The notes below the pieces were generated by a model. That model worked only from the letters and a program-made list of their open reading frames with translations. It was not told the origin of the DNA and ran no database searches. Below are positions 48,101 to 53,825 of a stretch of 64,000 nt of DNA, piece by piece. Numbering within the stretch: the stretch's first letter is position 1; every line of letters begins with the position of its first letter. The position numbers were made by a program, and so were the translations under genes. Source of the DNA: Cyprinodon diabolis (Eukaryota > Chordata > Actinopteri > Cyprinodontiformes > Cyprinodontidae); NCBI GenBank assembly GCA_030533445.1, contig CM060064.1, forward strand, positions 24,492,626 through 24,556,625, given 5' to 3'.

Positions 48101-48305
48101 GCGCTGACACATTCACACGGACATTTATCTGGCTCCTGCTGACCCACAAATCTAACCGAAAAAAACTTAAATCATCTCCTTAGAAACACTGACACAGCCA
48201 GGAATCAACCTGTGCGGGAGAAACACTCTTGTTGGGTGTATAAGTTCTGGAGCAGCAAATGTCTGAAAAATGAATGGATAAAACATACATACCTTGGGCT
48301 GCTTC
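13657..48305 (-). CDS. kif13a: kinesin family member 13A (kif13a), 5'-incomplete, 38 coding exons
   Basis: Kinesin-3 motor that moves endosomal and Golgi-derived vesicles toward microtubule plus ends. The 38 exons below join without a frame break to 1,934 residues (numbered from the microexon): motor core to about 300, with P-loop GQTGSGKS at 53-60, switch I NEESSRSH and switch II DLAGSER; neck and coiled coil about 337-400; FHA about 400-495; coiled coils about 560-660; KIF1B-like and C2-like stalk about 720-1,300; disordered Ser/Pro tail; CAP-Gly about 1,850-1,921. Stalk segments such as [13 protein letters not shown] and [14 protein letters not shown] fit KIF13A better than KIF13B from memory. 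The first motor exons are missing. The C-terminal CAP-Gly is unlike human KIF13A. Confidence 0.92.
13969..13995. repeat. (GATA)n microsatellite
   Basis: About seven perfect ATAG units in the last kif13a intron. Confidence 0.95.
14068..14278. mobile_element. 211-bp hAT-type MITE with exact target duplication
   Basis: Starts CAGGGGTATGCAA and ends TTGCCTACCCCTG, a near-perfect inverted pair. Both sides carry CTCTAAAG (14,060-14,067 and 14,279-14,286), an exact 8-bp duplication of hAT type. No coding capacity. It lies in the last intron of kif13a. Confidence 0.9.
14774..15959 (-). CDS. kif13a: kif13a long penultimate coding exon: disordered tail and first half of CAP-Gly
   Basis: 1,186 nt, residues 1,496-1,890. 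It opens with HDSEDEETD after the acceptor TTTTTATCAG and contains [20 protein letters not shown], which closely matches the corresponding human KIF13A tail segment. A long Ser/Pro-rich stretch follows, then the start of the CAP-Gly domain ([18 protein letters not shown] and [10 protein letters not shown]). The donor GTAAGT follows CCGTCG. The frame runs on into the intron for 19 codons, which would end the protein differently if this intron were retained. Confidence 0.93.
15960..17899 (-). other. kif13a: kif13a intron, AT-rich
   Basis: 1.9-kb intron without a recognisable exon or transposon. At 16,771-16,838 a 26-bp unit is repeated twice in tandem, with a decayed third copy. Confidence 0.7.
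16771..16838. repeat. 26-bp tandem repeat, about 2.5 copies
   Basis: The unit begins TAAGCTTTTATTGTGAAGG; two perfect copies (16,771-16,796 and 16,797-16,822) are followed by a diverged partial copy. Confidence 0.85.
17900..18052 (-). CDS. kif13a: kif13a coding exon (tail, Ser/Thr/Pro-rich, likely alternative)
   Basis: 153 nt, 51 residues (1,445-1,495), phase 0 at both ends, so it can be skipped without a frameshift. It begins [15 protein letters not shown] and ends SRTQSLTA. It takes the position of a variable human KIF13A tail segment that also starts with Ser-Met. Acceptor CATCTGCAG, donor GTAAGT. Confidence 0.8.
18053..19275 (-). other. kif13a: kif13a intron with unassigned open frames
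   Basis: Overlapping short frames on both strands at 18,290-18,625 do not resemble a family I know and sit in AT-rich DNA. Nothing else is visible. Confidence 0.6.
19276..19427 (-). CDS. kif13a: kif13a coding exon (tail, VKEEN region)
   Basis: 152 nt, residues 1,394-1,444. It contains [20 protein letters not shown] and then [14 protein letters not shown], close to the human KIF13A stretch with SPQPPKFFKPLMPVKEE. Acceptor TCCCACACAG, donor GTATAG. Confidence 0.92.
19508..19595 (-). CDS. kif13a: kif13a coding exon (tail, variable)
   Basis: 88 nt, residues 1,365-1,393 plus one base. It reads [19 protein letters not shown] and then [10 protein letters not shown]. It was chosen because its donor GTAAGG and phase 1 end fit the next exon exactly and the frame is open between a stop and the donor. 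The acceptor TTGTTGAATAG has a weak pyrimidine tract. Little family similarity. Confidence 0.65.
19729..19762. repeat. (TA)n microsatellite
   Basis: Pure TA run of about 34 bp in a kif13a intron. Confidence 0.95.
20078..20131 (-). CDS. kif13a: kif13a coding exon (tail, acidic) with a probable GC donor
   Basis: 54 nt, residues 1,347-1,364, reading [18 protein letters not shown]. It matches the place of human SSSRPDLSGFDEDD. The acceptor is strong (CCCTCAG after T-rich sequence). The only phase-consistent donor is CAG|GCATGG, a GC donor; the nearest GT, three residues on, would break the frame with the next exon found. Confidence 0.7.
20221..20298 (-). CDS. kif13a: kif13a coding exon (14-3-3/MARK-type site)
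   Basis: 78 nt, 26 residues (1,321-1,346), starting [20 protein letters not shown] and ending TPSVQH. Human KIF13A has [20 protein letters not shown] at this place. The RRSAS core corresponds to the KIF13B region phosphorylated by Par1b/MARK2 and bound by 14-3-3. Acceptor CTCTGCAG, donor GTAATT. Confidence 0.92.
20989..21873. mobile_element. interspersed repeat with TGTCATGA / TCATGACA ends
   Basis: 885 bp starting TGTCATGATCTGG and ending TGTTCATGACA, with inverted ends of about 8-10 bp. Internally it is C- and T-rich and shares AATAAACGTTTGAACTTTCC and GAATACTGGGTCCA with a second copy at 53.8-54.3 kb. Open frames on both strands look like by-products of composition. It lies in a kif13a intron. 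Confidence 0.65.
22067..22219 (-). CDS. kif13a: kif13a coding exon (stalk end, ERETLA region)
   Basis: 153 nt, residues 1,270-1,320, with [25 protein letters not shown] and [11 protein letters not shown], all conserved in KIF13A and KIF13B. Acceptor CTTTCCAG, donor GTATCT. Confidence 0.96.
22343..22435 (-). CDS. kif13a: kif13a coding exon (SFTQSLKRR)
   Basis: 93 nt, residues 1,239-1,269: [20 protein letters not shown] and [11 protein letters not shown]. The SLKN..YSCGV form is KIF13A-like rather than KIF13B-like from memory. Acceptor CCCCCCAG, donor GTACAG. Confidence 0.96.
22518..22694 (-). CDS. kif13a: kif13a coding exon (C2-like stalk region)
   Basis: 177 nt, residues 1,180-1,238, containing [33 protein letters not shown] and [12 protein letters not shown]. 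The start VLAVC differs from the human SATA form. Acceptor ATCCACCAG, donor GTTAGT. Confidence 0.96.
22863..22987 (-). CDS. kif13a: kif13a coding exon ([12 protein letters not shown])
   Basis: 125 nt, residues 1,138-1,179, with [40 protein letters not shown] is the human counterpart. Acceptor ATGCTTCCAG, donor GTGAGC. Plus-strand frames over this region are shadows. Confidence 0.96.
23070..23125 (-). CDS. kif13a: kif13a small coding exon ([11 protein letters not shown])
   Basis: 56 nt, residues 1,119-1,137: [18 protein letters not shown], matching human [17 protein letters not shown]. Too short to appear as a long open frame; found from the gap between neighbours. Acceptor ATATAG, donor GTCAGT. 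Phases fit both sides. Confidence 0.93.
23213..23339 (-). CDS. kif13a: kif13a coding exon ([10 protein letters not shown])
   Basis: 127 nt, residues 1,077-1,118, with [20 protein letters not shown] and [17 protein letters not shown]. Acceptor GTTTGTAG, donor GTGAGA. Confidence 0.96.
23427..23526 (-). CDS. kif13a: kif13a coding exon ([15 protein letters not shown])
   Basis: 100 nt, residues 1,044-1,076, reading [20 protein letters not shown] and [13 protein letters not shown], nearly as in human KIF13A. Acceptor TGGTTCCAG, donor GTAAGT. Confidence 0.96.
23527..25017 (-). other. kif13a: kif13a intron
   Basis: 1.5-kb intron. I see no exon, repeat boundary or frame that I can assign. Confidence 0.6.
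25018..25050 (-). CDS. kif13a: kif13a 33-nt coding exon (DMDSYQ)
   Basis: Eleven residues, [11 protein letters not shown], phase 0 at both ends. Human KIF13A has an acidic [18 protein letters not shown] sequence here, and the next exon starts EEDLNCV. Acceptor CTTTGCCAG, donor GTACCC. Confidence 0.9.
25150..25219. repeat. (TA)n microsatellite
   Basis: About 70 bp of TA repeat bounded by A and T runs, in a kif13a intron. Confidence 0.95.
26391..26850 (+). mobile_element. decayed hAT transposon with a transposase C-terminal fragment
   Basis: The left end CAGCGGTCCCCAACC, followed by a GACCGGTACCGGTCCGTGG palindrome, is typical of a vertebrate hAT family. From about 26,615 one plus-strand frame reads [20 protein letters not shown] and then TLDIRSTL, like the C-terminal part of ZBED5-type hAT transposases. 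The rest is deleted or decayed. A (TGAT)n tract follows an AATAAA signal at the right. No right terminus found. Confidence 0.7.
26816..26849. repeat. (GATT)n microsatellite
   Basis: Tandem TGATTGAT units at the right side of the decayed hAT copy. Confidence 0.9.
27944..28090 (-). CDS. kif13a: kif13a coding exon ([16 protein letters not shown])
   Basis: 147 nt, residues 984-1,032: [20 protein letters not shown] and [20 protein letters not shown]. Strong KIF13A identity. Acceptor GTGAGCAG, donor GTATGT. Confidence 0.97.
28175..28307 (-). CDS. kif13a: kif13a coding exon ([11 protein letters not shown])
   Basis: 133 nt, residues 939-983: [20 protein letters not shown] and [13 protein letters not shown]. 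Part of the KIF1B-like stalk region. Acceptor TTAAAAG, donor GTCAGA. Confidence 0.97.
28396..28547 (-). CDS. kif13a: kif13a coding exon ([13 protein letters not shown])
   Basis: 152 nt, residues 889-938: [20 protein letters not shown] and [12 protein letters not shown]. Acceptor TTTGTCCAG, donor GTACAA. Confidence 0.97.
28642..28815 (-). CDS. kif13a: kif13a coding exon ([13 protein letters not shown])
   Basis: 174 nt, residues 831-888: [20 protein letters not shown] and [17 protein letters not shown]13B differs clearly here, so this exon helps identify the paralogue. Acceptor CTGCCGCAG, donor GTATGG. Confidence 0.97.
28934..29098 (-). CDS. kif13a: kif13a coding exon ([10 protein letters not shown])
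   Basis: 165 nt, residues 776-830: [30 protein letters not shown] and RLTCR. The [10 protein letters not shown] stretch is KIF13A-specific from memory. Acceptor TGTTCAG, donor GTAAAG. Confidence 0.97.
29473..29622 (-). CDS. kif13a: kif13a coding exon ([11 protein letters not shown])
   Basis: 150 nt, residues 726-775. [20 protein letters not shown] and [13 protein letters not shown] are conserved. The opening [15 protein letters not shown] differs from the human KRGDPFYEA region. Acceptor CTCTTTCCAG, donor GTAAAT. Confidence 0.96.
29705..29848 (-). CDS. kif13a: kif13a coding exon ([13 protein letters not shown])
   Basis: 144 nt, residues 678-725: [36 protein letters not shown] and WKEGRDEQ. 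Acceptor TTGATGTAG, donor GTGACA. Confidence 0.96.
29948..30110 (-). CDS. kif13a: kif13a coding exon (coiled coil, [12 protein letters not shown])
   Basis: 163 nt, residues 623-677: [20 protein letters not shown] and [20 protein letters not shown]. Heptad-like coiled coil. Acceptor GATGAGACAG, donor GTAAGA. Confidence 0.96.
30111..31535 (-). other. kif13a: kif13a intron
   Basis: 1.4 kb, AT-rich, no exon or element that I can assign. Confidence 0.6.
31536..31755 (-). CDS. kif13a: kif13a coding exon (coiled coil, [10 protein letters not shown])
   Basis: 220 nt, residues 550-622: [40 protein letters not shown] and [13 protein letters not shown]. Acceptor CTTTTGTAG, donor GTGAGT. Confidence 0.96.
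31944..32119 (-). CDS. kif13a: kif13a coding exon ([10 protein letters not shown])
   Basis: 176 nt, residues 491-549: end of the FHA segment ([10 protein letters not shown]), then an acidic linker ([17 protein letters not shown]) and IMKTLGNN. Acceptor GAATTTCAG, donor GTATGA. Confidence 0.97.
32770..32890 (-). mobile_element. 3' fragment of a fish non-LTR retrotransposon
   Basis: In reverse complement it shares CTGAGCCTGGTTCTGCTG and nearby words with the copy at 43.37-43.66 kb, a family I recognise as a very common teleost LINE-type 3' end. Short and decayed. Confidence 0.55.
33075..33139. repeat. (TA)n microsatellite
   Basis: About 65 bp of pure TA repeat in a kif13a intron. Confidence 0.95.
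33626..33712 (-). CDS. kif13a: kif13a coding exon (FHA domain, [13 protein letters not shown])
   Basis: 87 nt, residues 462-490: [20 protein letters not shown] and LWGNNHFF, the classic FHA ending. Acceptor TTCTGCAG, donor GTATGT. Confidence 0.97.
33968..34098 (-). CDS. kif13a: kif13a coding exon (FHA domain, [10 protein letters not shown])
   Basis: 131 nt, residues 419-461: [29 protein letters not shown] and [12 protein letters not shown]. Acceptor TGTGTGTAG, donor GTGAGC. Confidence 0.97.
34861..35282. mobile_element. 422-bp MITE with perfect 12-bp inverted ends
   Basis: Starts AGGCTAGAGATT and ends AATCTCTAGCCT, exact inverted repeats. The interior has repeated ATAAAGTCATAAAATTACGA blocks, which I recall from fish repeats. 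A short plus-strand frame at 34,987-35,238 ([16 protein letters not shown]) may be a remnant of a transposase start. Flanks share only GGC. Superfamily not assigned. Confidence 0.7.
35778..35912 (-). CDS. kif13a: kif13a coding exon ([17 protein letters not shown])
   Basis: 135 nt, residues 374-418: [20 protein letters not shown] and [19 protein letters not shown], the conserved entry to the FHA domain. Acceptor GTTTACAG, donor GTAAAT. Confidence 0.97.
35991..36101 (-). CDS. kif13a: kif13a coding exon (neck coiled coil)
   Basis: 111 nt, residues 337-373: [20 protein letters not shown] and [17 protein letters not shown]. The last residue is Thr where human has Gln. Acceptor TTCCTTCAG, donor GTATGA. 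Confidence 0.96.
36196..36408 (-). CDS. kif13a: kif13a coding exon (end of motor domain)
   Basis: 213 nt, residues 266-336: [40 protein letters not shown] and [11 protein letters not shown]. The LGGNSKT and LRYADRAK motifs define the end of the kinesin catalytic core. Acceptor AAACCTCAG, donor GTGAGA. Confidence 0.98.
36409..37344 (-). other. kif13a: kif13a intron, extremely AT-rich
   Basis: Nearly 0.94 kb of highly AT-rich sequence without recognisable elements. Confidence 0.7.
37345..37456 (-). CDS. kif13a: kif13a coding exon (motor, [14 protein letters not shown])
   Basis: 112 nt, residues 228-265: [20 protein letters not shown] and [14 protein letters not shown]. Acceptor CCCTTTTAG, donor GTTTGG. 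Confidence 0.97.
37558..37670 (-). CDS. kif13a: kif13a coding exon (motor, switch II DLAGSER)
   Basis: 113 nt, residues 191-227: [20 protein letters not shown] and [23 protein letters not shown] is the switch II nucleotide sensor. Acceptor CTGAAACAG, donor GTATAC. Confidence 0.97.
37765..37899 (-). CDS. kif13a: kif13a coding exon (motor, switch I NEESSRSH)
   Basis: 135 nt, residues 146-190: [31 protein letters not shown] and QTLYDLQSG. Acceptor TTGTTTTAG; donor GTTCGT is non-consensus but keeps phase with the next exon. Confidence 0.97.
38365..38452 (-). CDS. kif13a: kif13a coding exon (motor, [13 protein letters not shown])
   Basis: 88 nt, residues 116-145: [20 protein letters not shown] and SQLAVTSFE, as in human KIF13A (KIF13B has SKLAVTSY). 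Acceptor TTTTTCCAG, donor GTTTGT. Confidence 0.97.
40723..40926 (+). pseudogene. hAT transposase N-terminal remnant
   Basis: 67-codon open frame inside the hAT element. The motif HPWPYLREF is what makes me assign it; the zinc-finger cysteines and all later domains are absent. Likely the piece left after internal deletion of an autonomous copy. Confidence 0.5.
41063..41547. mobile_element. 485-bp TTAA-flanked element nested in the hAT copy
   Basis: Starts AGCTACAGTGTGTAAT and ends ATTACACACTAGCT, inverted repeats with a 2-bp difference. TTAA sits at 41,059-41,062 and 41,548-41,551. Removing the element and one TTAA restores a continuous hAT subterminal sequence (CTACTTAAGTAAC). The TTAA target suggests a piggyBac-type MITE; a TAA target (Harbinger type) is an alternative. 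Confidence 0.8.
42804..43120 (-). other. unassigned minus-strand open stretch
   Basis: The frame reads through [20 protein letters not shown] and [20 protein letters not shown]; after a stop another frame continues [16 protein letters not shown]. The composition looks coding, but I do not recognise it. It may be the remnant of a transposon gene. Compare 44,166-44,567. Confidence 0.3.
43121..44146. mobile_element. about 1-kb DNA transposon with TTTACACTACC inverted ends
   Basis: Left end CCCTTTTTACACTACC and right end (reverse complement) CCCATTTACACTACCC, each followed inside by GTGCCGAG and GATCGG words. A LINE 3' tail is nested inside. I could not find a target duplication. Non-autonomous. 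Confidence 0.7.
43370..43662 (+). mobile_element. non-LTR retrotransposon 3' end (common teleost family)
   Basis: Contains GAGCCTGGTTCTGCTGGAGG, TTCTTCCTGTTAAAAGGGAG and GCGCTATATAAATAAA, ending in TGAATTGAATTGAAT repeats. This is a highly abundant fish LINE-type tail with a short tandem-repeat end. 5'-truncated; no reverse transcriptase left. Confidence 0.75.
44166..44567 (-). other. unassigned minus-strand open frame of 133 codons
   Basis: Reads [40 protein letters not shown] and [14 protein letters not shown]. It stops close to the edge of the inserted DNA transposon, beyond which another open stretch (42,804-43,120) continues on the same strand. I do not recognise the protein; it could be one ancient mobile-element gene split by the insertion. 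Confidence 0.3.
44839..45019 (-). CDS. kif13a: kif13a coding exon (motor, P-loop end to loop 5)
   Basis: 181 nt, residues 56-115: [40 protein letters not shown] and PK. The P-loop GQTGSGKS is split, its second Gly codon being shared with the previous exon. Acceptor GAATGCAG, donor GTGAGT. Confidence 0.98.
45081..45101. repeat. (GGAT)n microsatellite
   Basis: Five tandem ATGG units in a kif13a intron. Confidence 0.9.
45222..45314 (-). CDS. kif13a: kif13a coding exon (motor, [10 protein letters not shown])
   Basis: 93 nt, residues 25-55: [20 protein letters not shown] and [10 protein letters not shown]. Acceptor ATTAAAAAG, donor GTAATG. Confidence 0.97.
46030..46090 (-). CDS. kif13a: kif13a coding exon (motor, [13 protein letters not shown])
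   Basis: 61 nt, residues 5-24: [20 protein letters not shown]. Too short for a long open frame. Acceptor TTCTTGGCAG, donor GTGAGT. Phases fit on both sides. Confidence 0.96.
46091..48292 (-). other. kif13a: kif13a intron (2.2 kb)
   Basis: Several overlapping open frames on both strands at 46.1-47.1 kb reflect lower AT content and match nothing I know. No splice-consistent exon was found here. Confidence 0.6.
48293..48305 (-). CDS. kif13a: kif13a 13-nt microexon (KQPK)
   Basis: Thirteen bases between acceptor TTCTGCTTGAACAG and donor GTATGTATG encode one completing base plus K-Q-P-K. Human KIF13A has GER-KPPK-VFAFD at this place, and the next exon starts VFAFD. The phase requires an upstream exon that ends with two codon bases. 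Confidence 0.85.
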
Positions 48306-50852
48306 CTGTTCAAGCAGAAGGTCGATCCATCATACACAGGAGCAAGTGAGCAGGAAATAGAAACAGAGAGAAATAGAAAGGTAAGAATCTACACAGGAAA
48401 AAATCATTAAGGGTGAATACTTTCTCATGACAGAAATATATTATTTTTTACCATAAAACATGTTATTTACTTGTCTTTCTCATTTCAATATAGTAAGTTT
48501 GTGGTCGACTCTTTAATCTGGCCGGTGGAGCGTGAGGAAGGGAGGAGATTTAAGATTCAATGTCCCACTGACTCTATTGAATAAATAGCTCTTATTCCTG
48601 TGGACTTCACACGGAGGCCAGTTTGGGGAAGCTGCACTCACAACGACCGACCACCGCCGTAAAGGACAAGAGGGTTGAATATACGCTCCTCTTCTTTTCA
48701 GTTTGTCTCTGTTACAACCAACAACTTCAATGCACTTTATTGGATGAATATATAAATCTGGAAAAGTGTGGTGAACATTTGCTTTTCTTCAACACTGTTC
48801 AGTTATCCTGCTTAAGGGAAGCATTCCCACAGCTAAATGCTGTCACTTAGATAAAAAGGGCTGAATATATATGTGAGCGGCCTTTTTTAGATTTGCAGTT
48901 GTAAAGGCATAACTTTGTGTCTATTACATAAAGGTTGTCATCGAGGGTGGAAGAACCCAAGCTCAGCAGCTCGTTGAACTCTACAGCATCTGCTGAATGA
49001 GGATAAATGCAACCACATTGCTGCATTGTGCACGACATATTACACACATAGTGTCTCTGGATGGTTTCAGACAACCTCCGTCTCTTTGATTCTGCCAGTC
49101 CTCCTGGAGTCAGCACATCCTTCCTGCAGAACACTCTTGGCAGAGAGACATGGGTGGGCATTGGGTTTGCATGGGAACTAATGCAGGGTGCATCAGGAAG
49201 ACTTAATCAACACCCACCCCACGGAACCATCCAGAGACCAGAGACACTCACAATTTTAAGCTGAGTCACAGACTACAGAGCTGCACCGTGAATAACCACA
49301 CCCACTCGTAATAGGATCTATTCTCTACTCAAACCTGTTGTTGCCATGCAGAGTGGTCTCCTTAAAGCAGAAATGATACAAAACAGGAGCCTCTGTAGCT
49401 GTGTTTGGGTTCTTTGAGTGGGTAGTGCAGTGATAGATGAGGGGGTGTAAGGGTTCCTAATCTAAATCTTCGACCAGACTGTTGTTTAATGTCTGCCTCT
49501 AAAATTACAATAAACCAAGGCACCTCCGGCTCTTACATGTGTCATCTTCATGTACGTGCAACAAGTTTATCTAATAAATGATTCAGCAATCAACATTTTA
49601 TGACCTTCTGGTCGTCCTAGTTCAGTCGAACAGAGGCAGAGCTAGCATGAACAATGCCATCAGCAAGCCCATCCTTGAAGACCATGCTGTGGTGGGTGGG
49701 GGATTAAGCAGAAACCAAAAGAATGAAGCAGCTGCAGCAAATGCACTTATAAAAGCTAATATTTTCCTCACCAGTATCTCACTATTTCAACAACAGGGAA
49801 TGACTGGTATTGGAAAATTACAAGTCTCTAAATAGCTTGGCTTGGTATCAGGGACAAAGGAATTCCTAAATGGGACATTAAGATCAGCTAAAAATAATGC
49901 CTGATATGATGCATCCCAGTACAGTGACTTTATGTTATGGGTACTGTTGTCTAGAAGGGATAAATAAATGACTGTCAATGAACATTTGTTGCAAACTGCA
50001 TAACCAATAAAAAATGGCTTCCTTCAGTACAAAGTTAGTTTTAGGGTATAGATATTTGATAAAAATGTTTGCCATATTTCCCCTTATTTAAGCTGTGAGC
50101 AAGTTTATTAATTCCTAAAACGTTTAAAATCAAGGGTGAGAGTCTAAATCTATGGGAATTGATGGATGTTCAGAATGTAACTTCTTCTTACTTTCCCTGT
50201 ATTTTTTCACTTCAGCTAATTTTACATTTCTTTTCTTTGCCTGATAATGCCTGATATGATGCATCCCACTACAGTGATAAGACGGTCGCTCGGATGGATC
50301 TCATCTCACTCATATTTATATGTAAAAAAGTTTCCCCACAAATAAGACTGTGGGTACATAAAAAATGTTGTTTTTTTAAAAGACCTGCTTGTATGTGTGT
50401 GTGTAAATAAGGATCTGTGTCCACCGATGGACACAGAGGAGTAGATGACTTTTACTAGCAGTGATGTGAAATGGATTTATCCAAACAGCACGCTAAACTT
50501 TACCTGTCAAGTTGAAACTTGGCAACTGACACTTTTTCTCTTATGACCCTCAACCATTTTCAAAGAACCATGGTTAGAAAGGCGAGCTTCAATGACTGCC
50601 TGAAACCGTAGCTCACCACACATATACGACTGAAAGTGCGCATGCGTAGAAAAAGATAGCTACCTATGAGGACAAGCATGTAGGATGGCCTCACGTAAAC
50701 ATCTTACTTGCATGATTGACAATTAGGGGGACCACTTATTTTGATGATCCACATGGAAAAACAACATACTCCACTATACCATTAATGTTCTGCTTGTTCT
50801 GTGAATTTCTGCCGTGTAAATAAAATTCTCAAAACTTTGCTTACCTGCAAAT

Positions 50853-51105
50853 TAGGGCTAAAACAATTAATTAGACTAACTGATTATTGAAATAATCGTC
50901 AACTAATTCACTAATCAACTAGAACCGATTTGTTAAGTGAAGCAAGGAAACCCTGAAACAAGGCTTTTGCTGAAAGAAATAAACCATTCAGCAGTGATTT
51001 AGCGAAAACTGTATGAATAATATGAAAAACATTTTGCTGTAAGCTTAAAATTCATTTTTTCTTGATTTTCTCTAATATAAGGAAAATACCTTATTGCAGC
51101 CCTAA
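50853..51105. mobile_element. about 250-bp hAT-like repeat with TAGGGCT ends
   Basis: Begins TAGGGCTAAAACAATTAATT and ends GCAGCCCTAA, with AATCGTCAACTAATTCACTA inside, as in the split element at 9.4-10.5 kb. Flanks TGCAAAT and TGCATAT are a near-match and may be an eroded duplication. Confidence 0.6.
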
Positions 51106-51880
51106 TGCATATATTGACAACAGACGGTTCCAGACTGGGTGTGATAAGGACTTTTCTACAGTAGAGTCCAGAGGATGTCCAGGAAGCACAACAGTCAGTA
51201 ATATATATAAGCTTCTGACAGCCAGGGTCTCTGTACTAAAGTCGGATCTTAAAGCATAATTTTAGGTACTTGTAAGAGACAAAAATCTACAGGAACTGCC
51301 TCTAAAGTAAAAAAAAAAAAAAAAAAAGAAAGAGTTTGAGTAACACTTTAAAGAAAGACTCTGCATCTGAAAACAACCCTGCCTGTGCGCTGCTGCAGTC
51401 TGGTGCCTCCTGCTCATTGTTTAATCTATTGTATGTACAGTTAATGTCTCCAGCTCTGGTATGTCTGGAATCCCCCGCTTGACAATGGGAGGAACAGGAA
51501 TTATTTAAGATGTTAGAAAGCTATAACTTCCTAAAGCATTACCATTTTATTCCAAAAAAAAACTTCTAAAACTCACAAACGCATCTAAACTGCCTCTACT
51601 TACAAAAACATGAAAACCTCCCCCTTTCAGTTAGTTAAAGCACATTAGGCTCCAGTTCTCCCACTCTGCTTTGGAAATAAGCTCCATAATCCCCTCAAAA
51701 ACCTGTGTGCTCCTCAGAATCCATCCAAGCTTTAGTACAGTCTGTCCTCTTTGTCTGTCCAGTTTTATTCTCTTACATGAAAATAGCTTTTCTTCACATT
51801 TAAAATAATGCTTTAAGTATAAACAAAAGTCAAGACTTTAATGTCATGTTACTAGAAAAACGTAAATGTTTCACTATGTA

Positions 51881-52669
51881 TACAGTGGGCACTGGTTGGA
51901 AATGGACGGTTTCCTGCGTGATTCCTGTGTGAATCACGATGTATTTCCTGAGGCCAGTTTTTTTATTTCAAAAAGAACTGCAAGATACCCGGAACACCAC
52001 CAGGTGGCGCTTGGGACCTCTGCCGTGCTGAGGGTGACGTTTGTGGGCCTGCAGTCAACTGAAAAGCAGGTTTATTGGGGATCTTGGTGTGATATTATGC
52101 TATTTTATTTTGTTTTTGATTAAAATAAAGTTAATGAATTAATTTAACATAGACTGCATAATCTTATTTTATGAAAATGGTTGCGTAGTTATAGATACAC
52201 CTCCGATCTTATCTGAGATCTGTTTATTTCTATTTATCTGCATCTCTATTATTTAATGAAAAATAAAATTAATTAAGTTGGAGCCGGGGATACGGACTGA
52301 GGCGCAACCAGAGAAAGGCGACATAGACAGTGCTGCGGCTGGTGATTTTGAAATTAAAATCATATCCAAAGTTGATTCCTCATTAAGATAAGCCAAAGTT
52401 ATTCAAAAGGGTATGTAGGAAAATACATTTCCTTTAGTTTTGTAAAATATAAGTGCCGTTGACAGCTTTGAGGATCAAAAGTCAAGCTAATCTTTAACTG
52501 TGTTCATTAAAATCCATCGAGAGTTTCTGTGCTTGGTCTGTAATTTTAAAAAAAACAGCCACCTGTCGCTACCACACCGTTTTTTATTACATTAGACCAT
52601 AGGGATTATCATTCTACAGCCTCAACATCTTACTCTGATAATAACAGGCGTATTGTTATACTCTTTTTG
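51881..52669 (+). repeat. left arm of an inverted repeat pair (partner 63,131-63,675)
   Basis: The outer end TACAGTGGGCACTGG and TTGGAAATGGAC, and an inner block at 52,586-52,669, recur in reverse complement at 63,675 and 63,131-63,214. The inner block is about 95 percent alike over some 84 bp by eye. The middle parts differ. Either two copies of one element family or the two ends of one large element. Confidence 0.7.
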
Positions 52670-52879
52670 TGTGTTGTTATTATTTATTATTATCATTATC
52701 ATTACATAGTTTCCAGTGATGGGCAGTAGCGCCGCTGCATTATTTATCAAGTAACTTTCCAGTAGTGACGTTATTGTTTTTATCAAGTAGCGACGTAGCG
52801 TCCACAAATGCTACATGAAACCAGGTTTTCTATTTTTGAAACAACAATTGGAGTTATTCGTTGGACATTCACGCATGAG

Positions 52880-53410
52880 CCTCCCATGTATAAAAAGAGG
52901 AGCTGAGCAGCTCCTTTAGTCAGAGACTTACAGTAGACACCCTGTCTGTAAGAAGGAGCGCTACCGCAGGTCATTCGTTCCTGCTGCCACCAGACTCTAT
53001 AATAATGCACTATATCAACAATAACTCCTGTAAAAACCACTGTGCAGCTACATTATAGTTTTGTATTTATTGACTGTGAACAATATGCTGTGCAGTATGT
53101 TGAATGTGCAATATTTCTCCACCTGTATATAAGCCATCCGGATTGTACATATCTTTATTTCTTATTTTTTTAATCTCCTATTTTTGTTTTGTTTTTCATT
53201 GTGTGTGATACATGTACACATGCACCTTAATCCTATTTATCTTGATATACTGTATATACCTGGATATACGGTATATATATTGCTTATTCTTAATGCACCT
53301 TTTTCCTCCATGTTTGCACCTTCAGTAACTTCTATGCCAATATGTGACGAGTGAATTTCTCCGCTGTGAGATCAATAAAGCTCATCTAATCACATCTAAT
53401 CCAATCTAAA
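52880..53410 (+). mobile_element. 5'-truncated non-LTR retrotransposon 3' end
   Basis: One frame near 52,948-53,025 reads KKERYRRSFVPAATRLYNNA and then a stop, like the last residues of several fish LINE polymerases. A 3' UTR follows and ends in CATCTAATCACATCTAATCC-type short repeats. Left boundary uncertain. Confidence 0.6.
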
Positions 53411-53825
53411 TAAATACATAAATATATACATGTTCAATAAATAAATAAGCATTCAATTAATTACCCCCCAATAAATGGTGAAAGGATGTTCTCATAATAA
53501 ATCATTTATTTAAAAAATGCTGTTATGTTCCTTTTTGTAAAGATGCTTTTAAAATGCTTAACTGTTTATATTCTTTTATTTTCTTTCAAAAAATCAGTAG
53601 TTTTTGAAAACACTCACAGTTTTTGAAAGGTATTATATATATATAGAAACTAAAACGCTCGGATCTTTCTTTCTGTCATTTTGTGTGCGTGTGTGGCATC
53701 TGCAATGTTTTCGTTAAATATTTAAATAAATAAGATGGACTTTAAACTAGCAGACACGTTTGGATTTTTGCCATTTAATTTTTTAATTTAATTTTAAAAA
53801 CGAAAGAAATGGAAATGGGGTTTTT

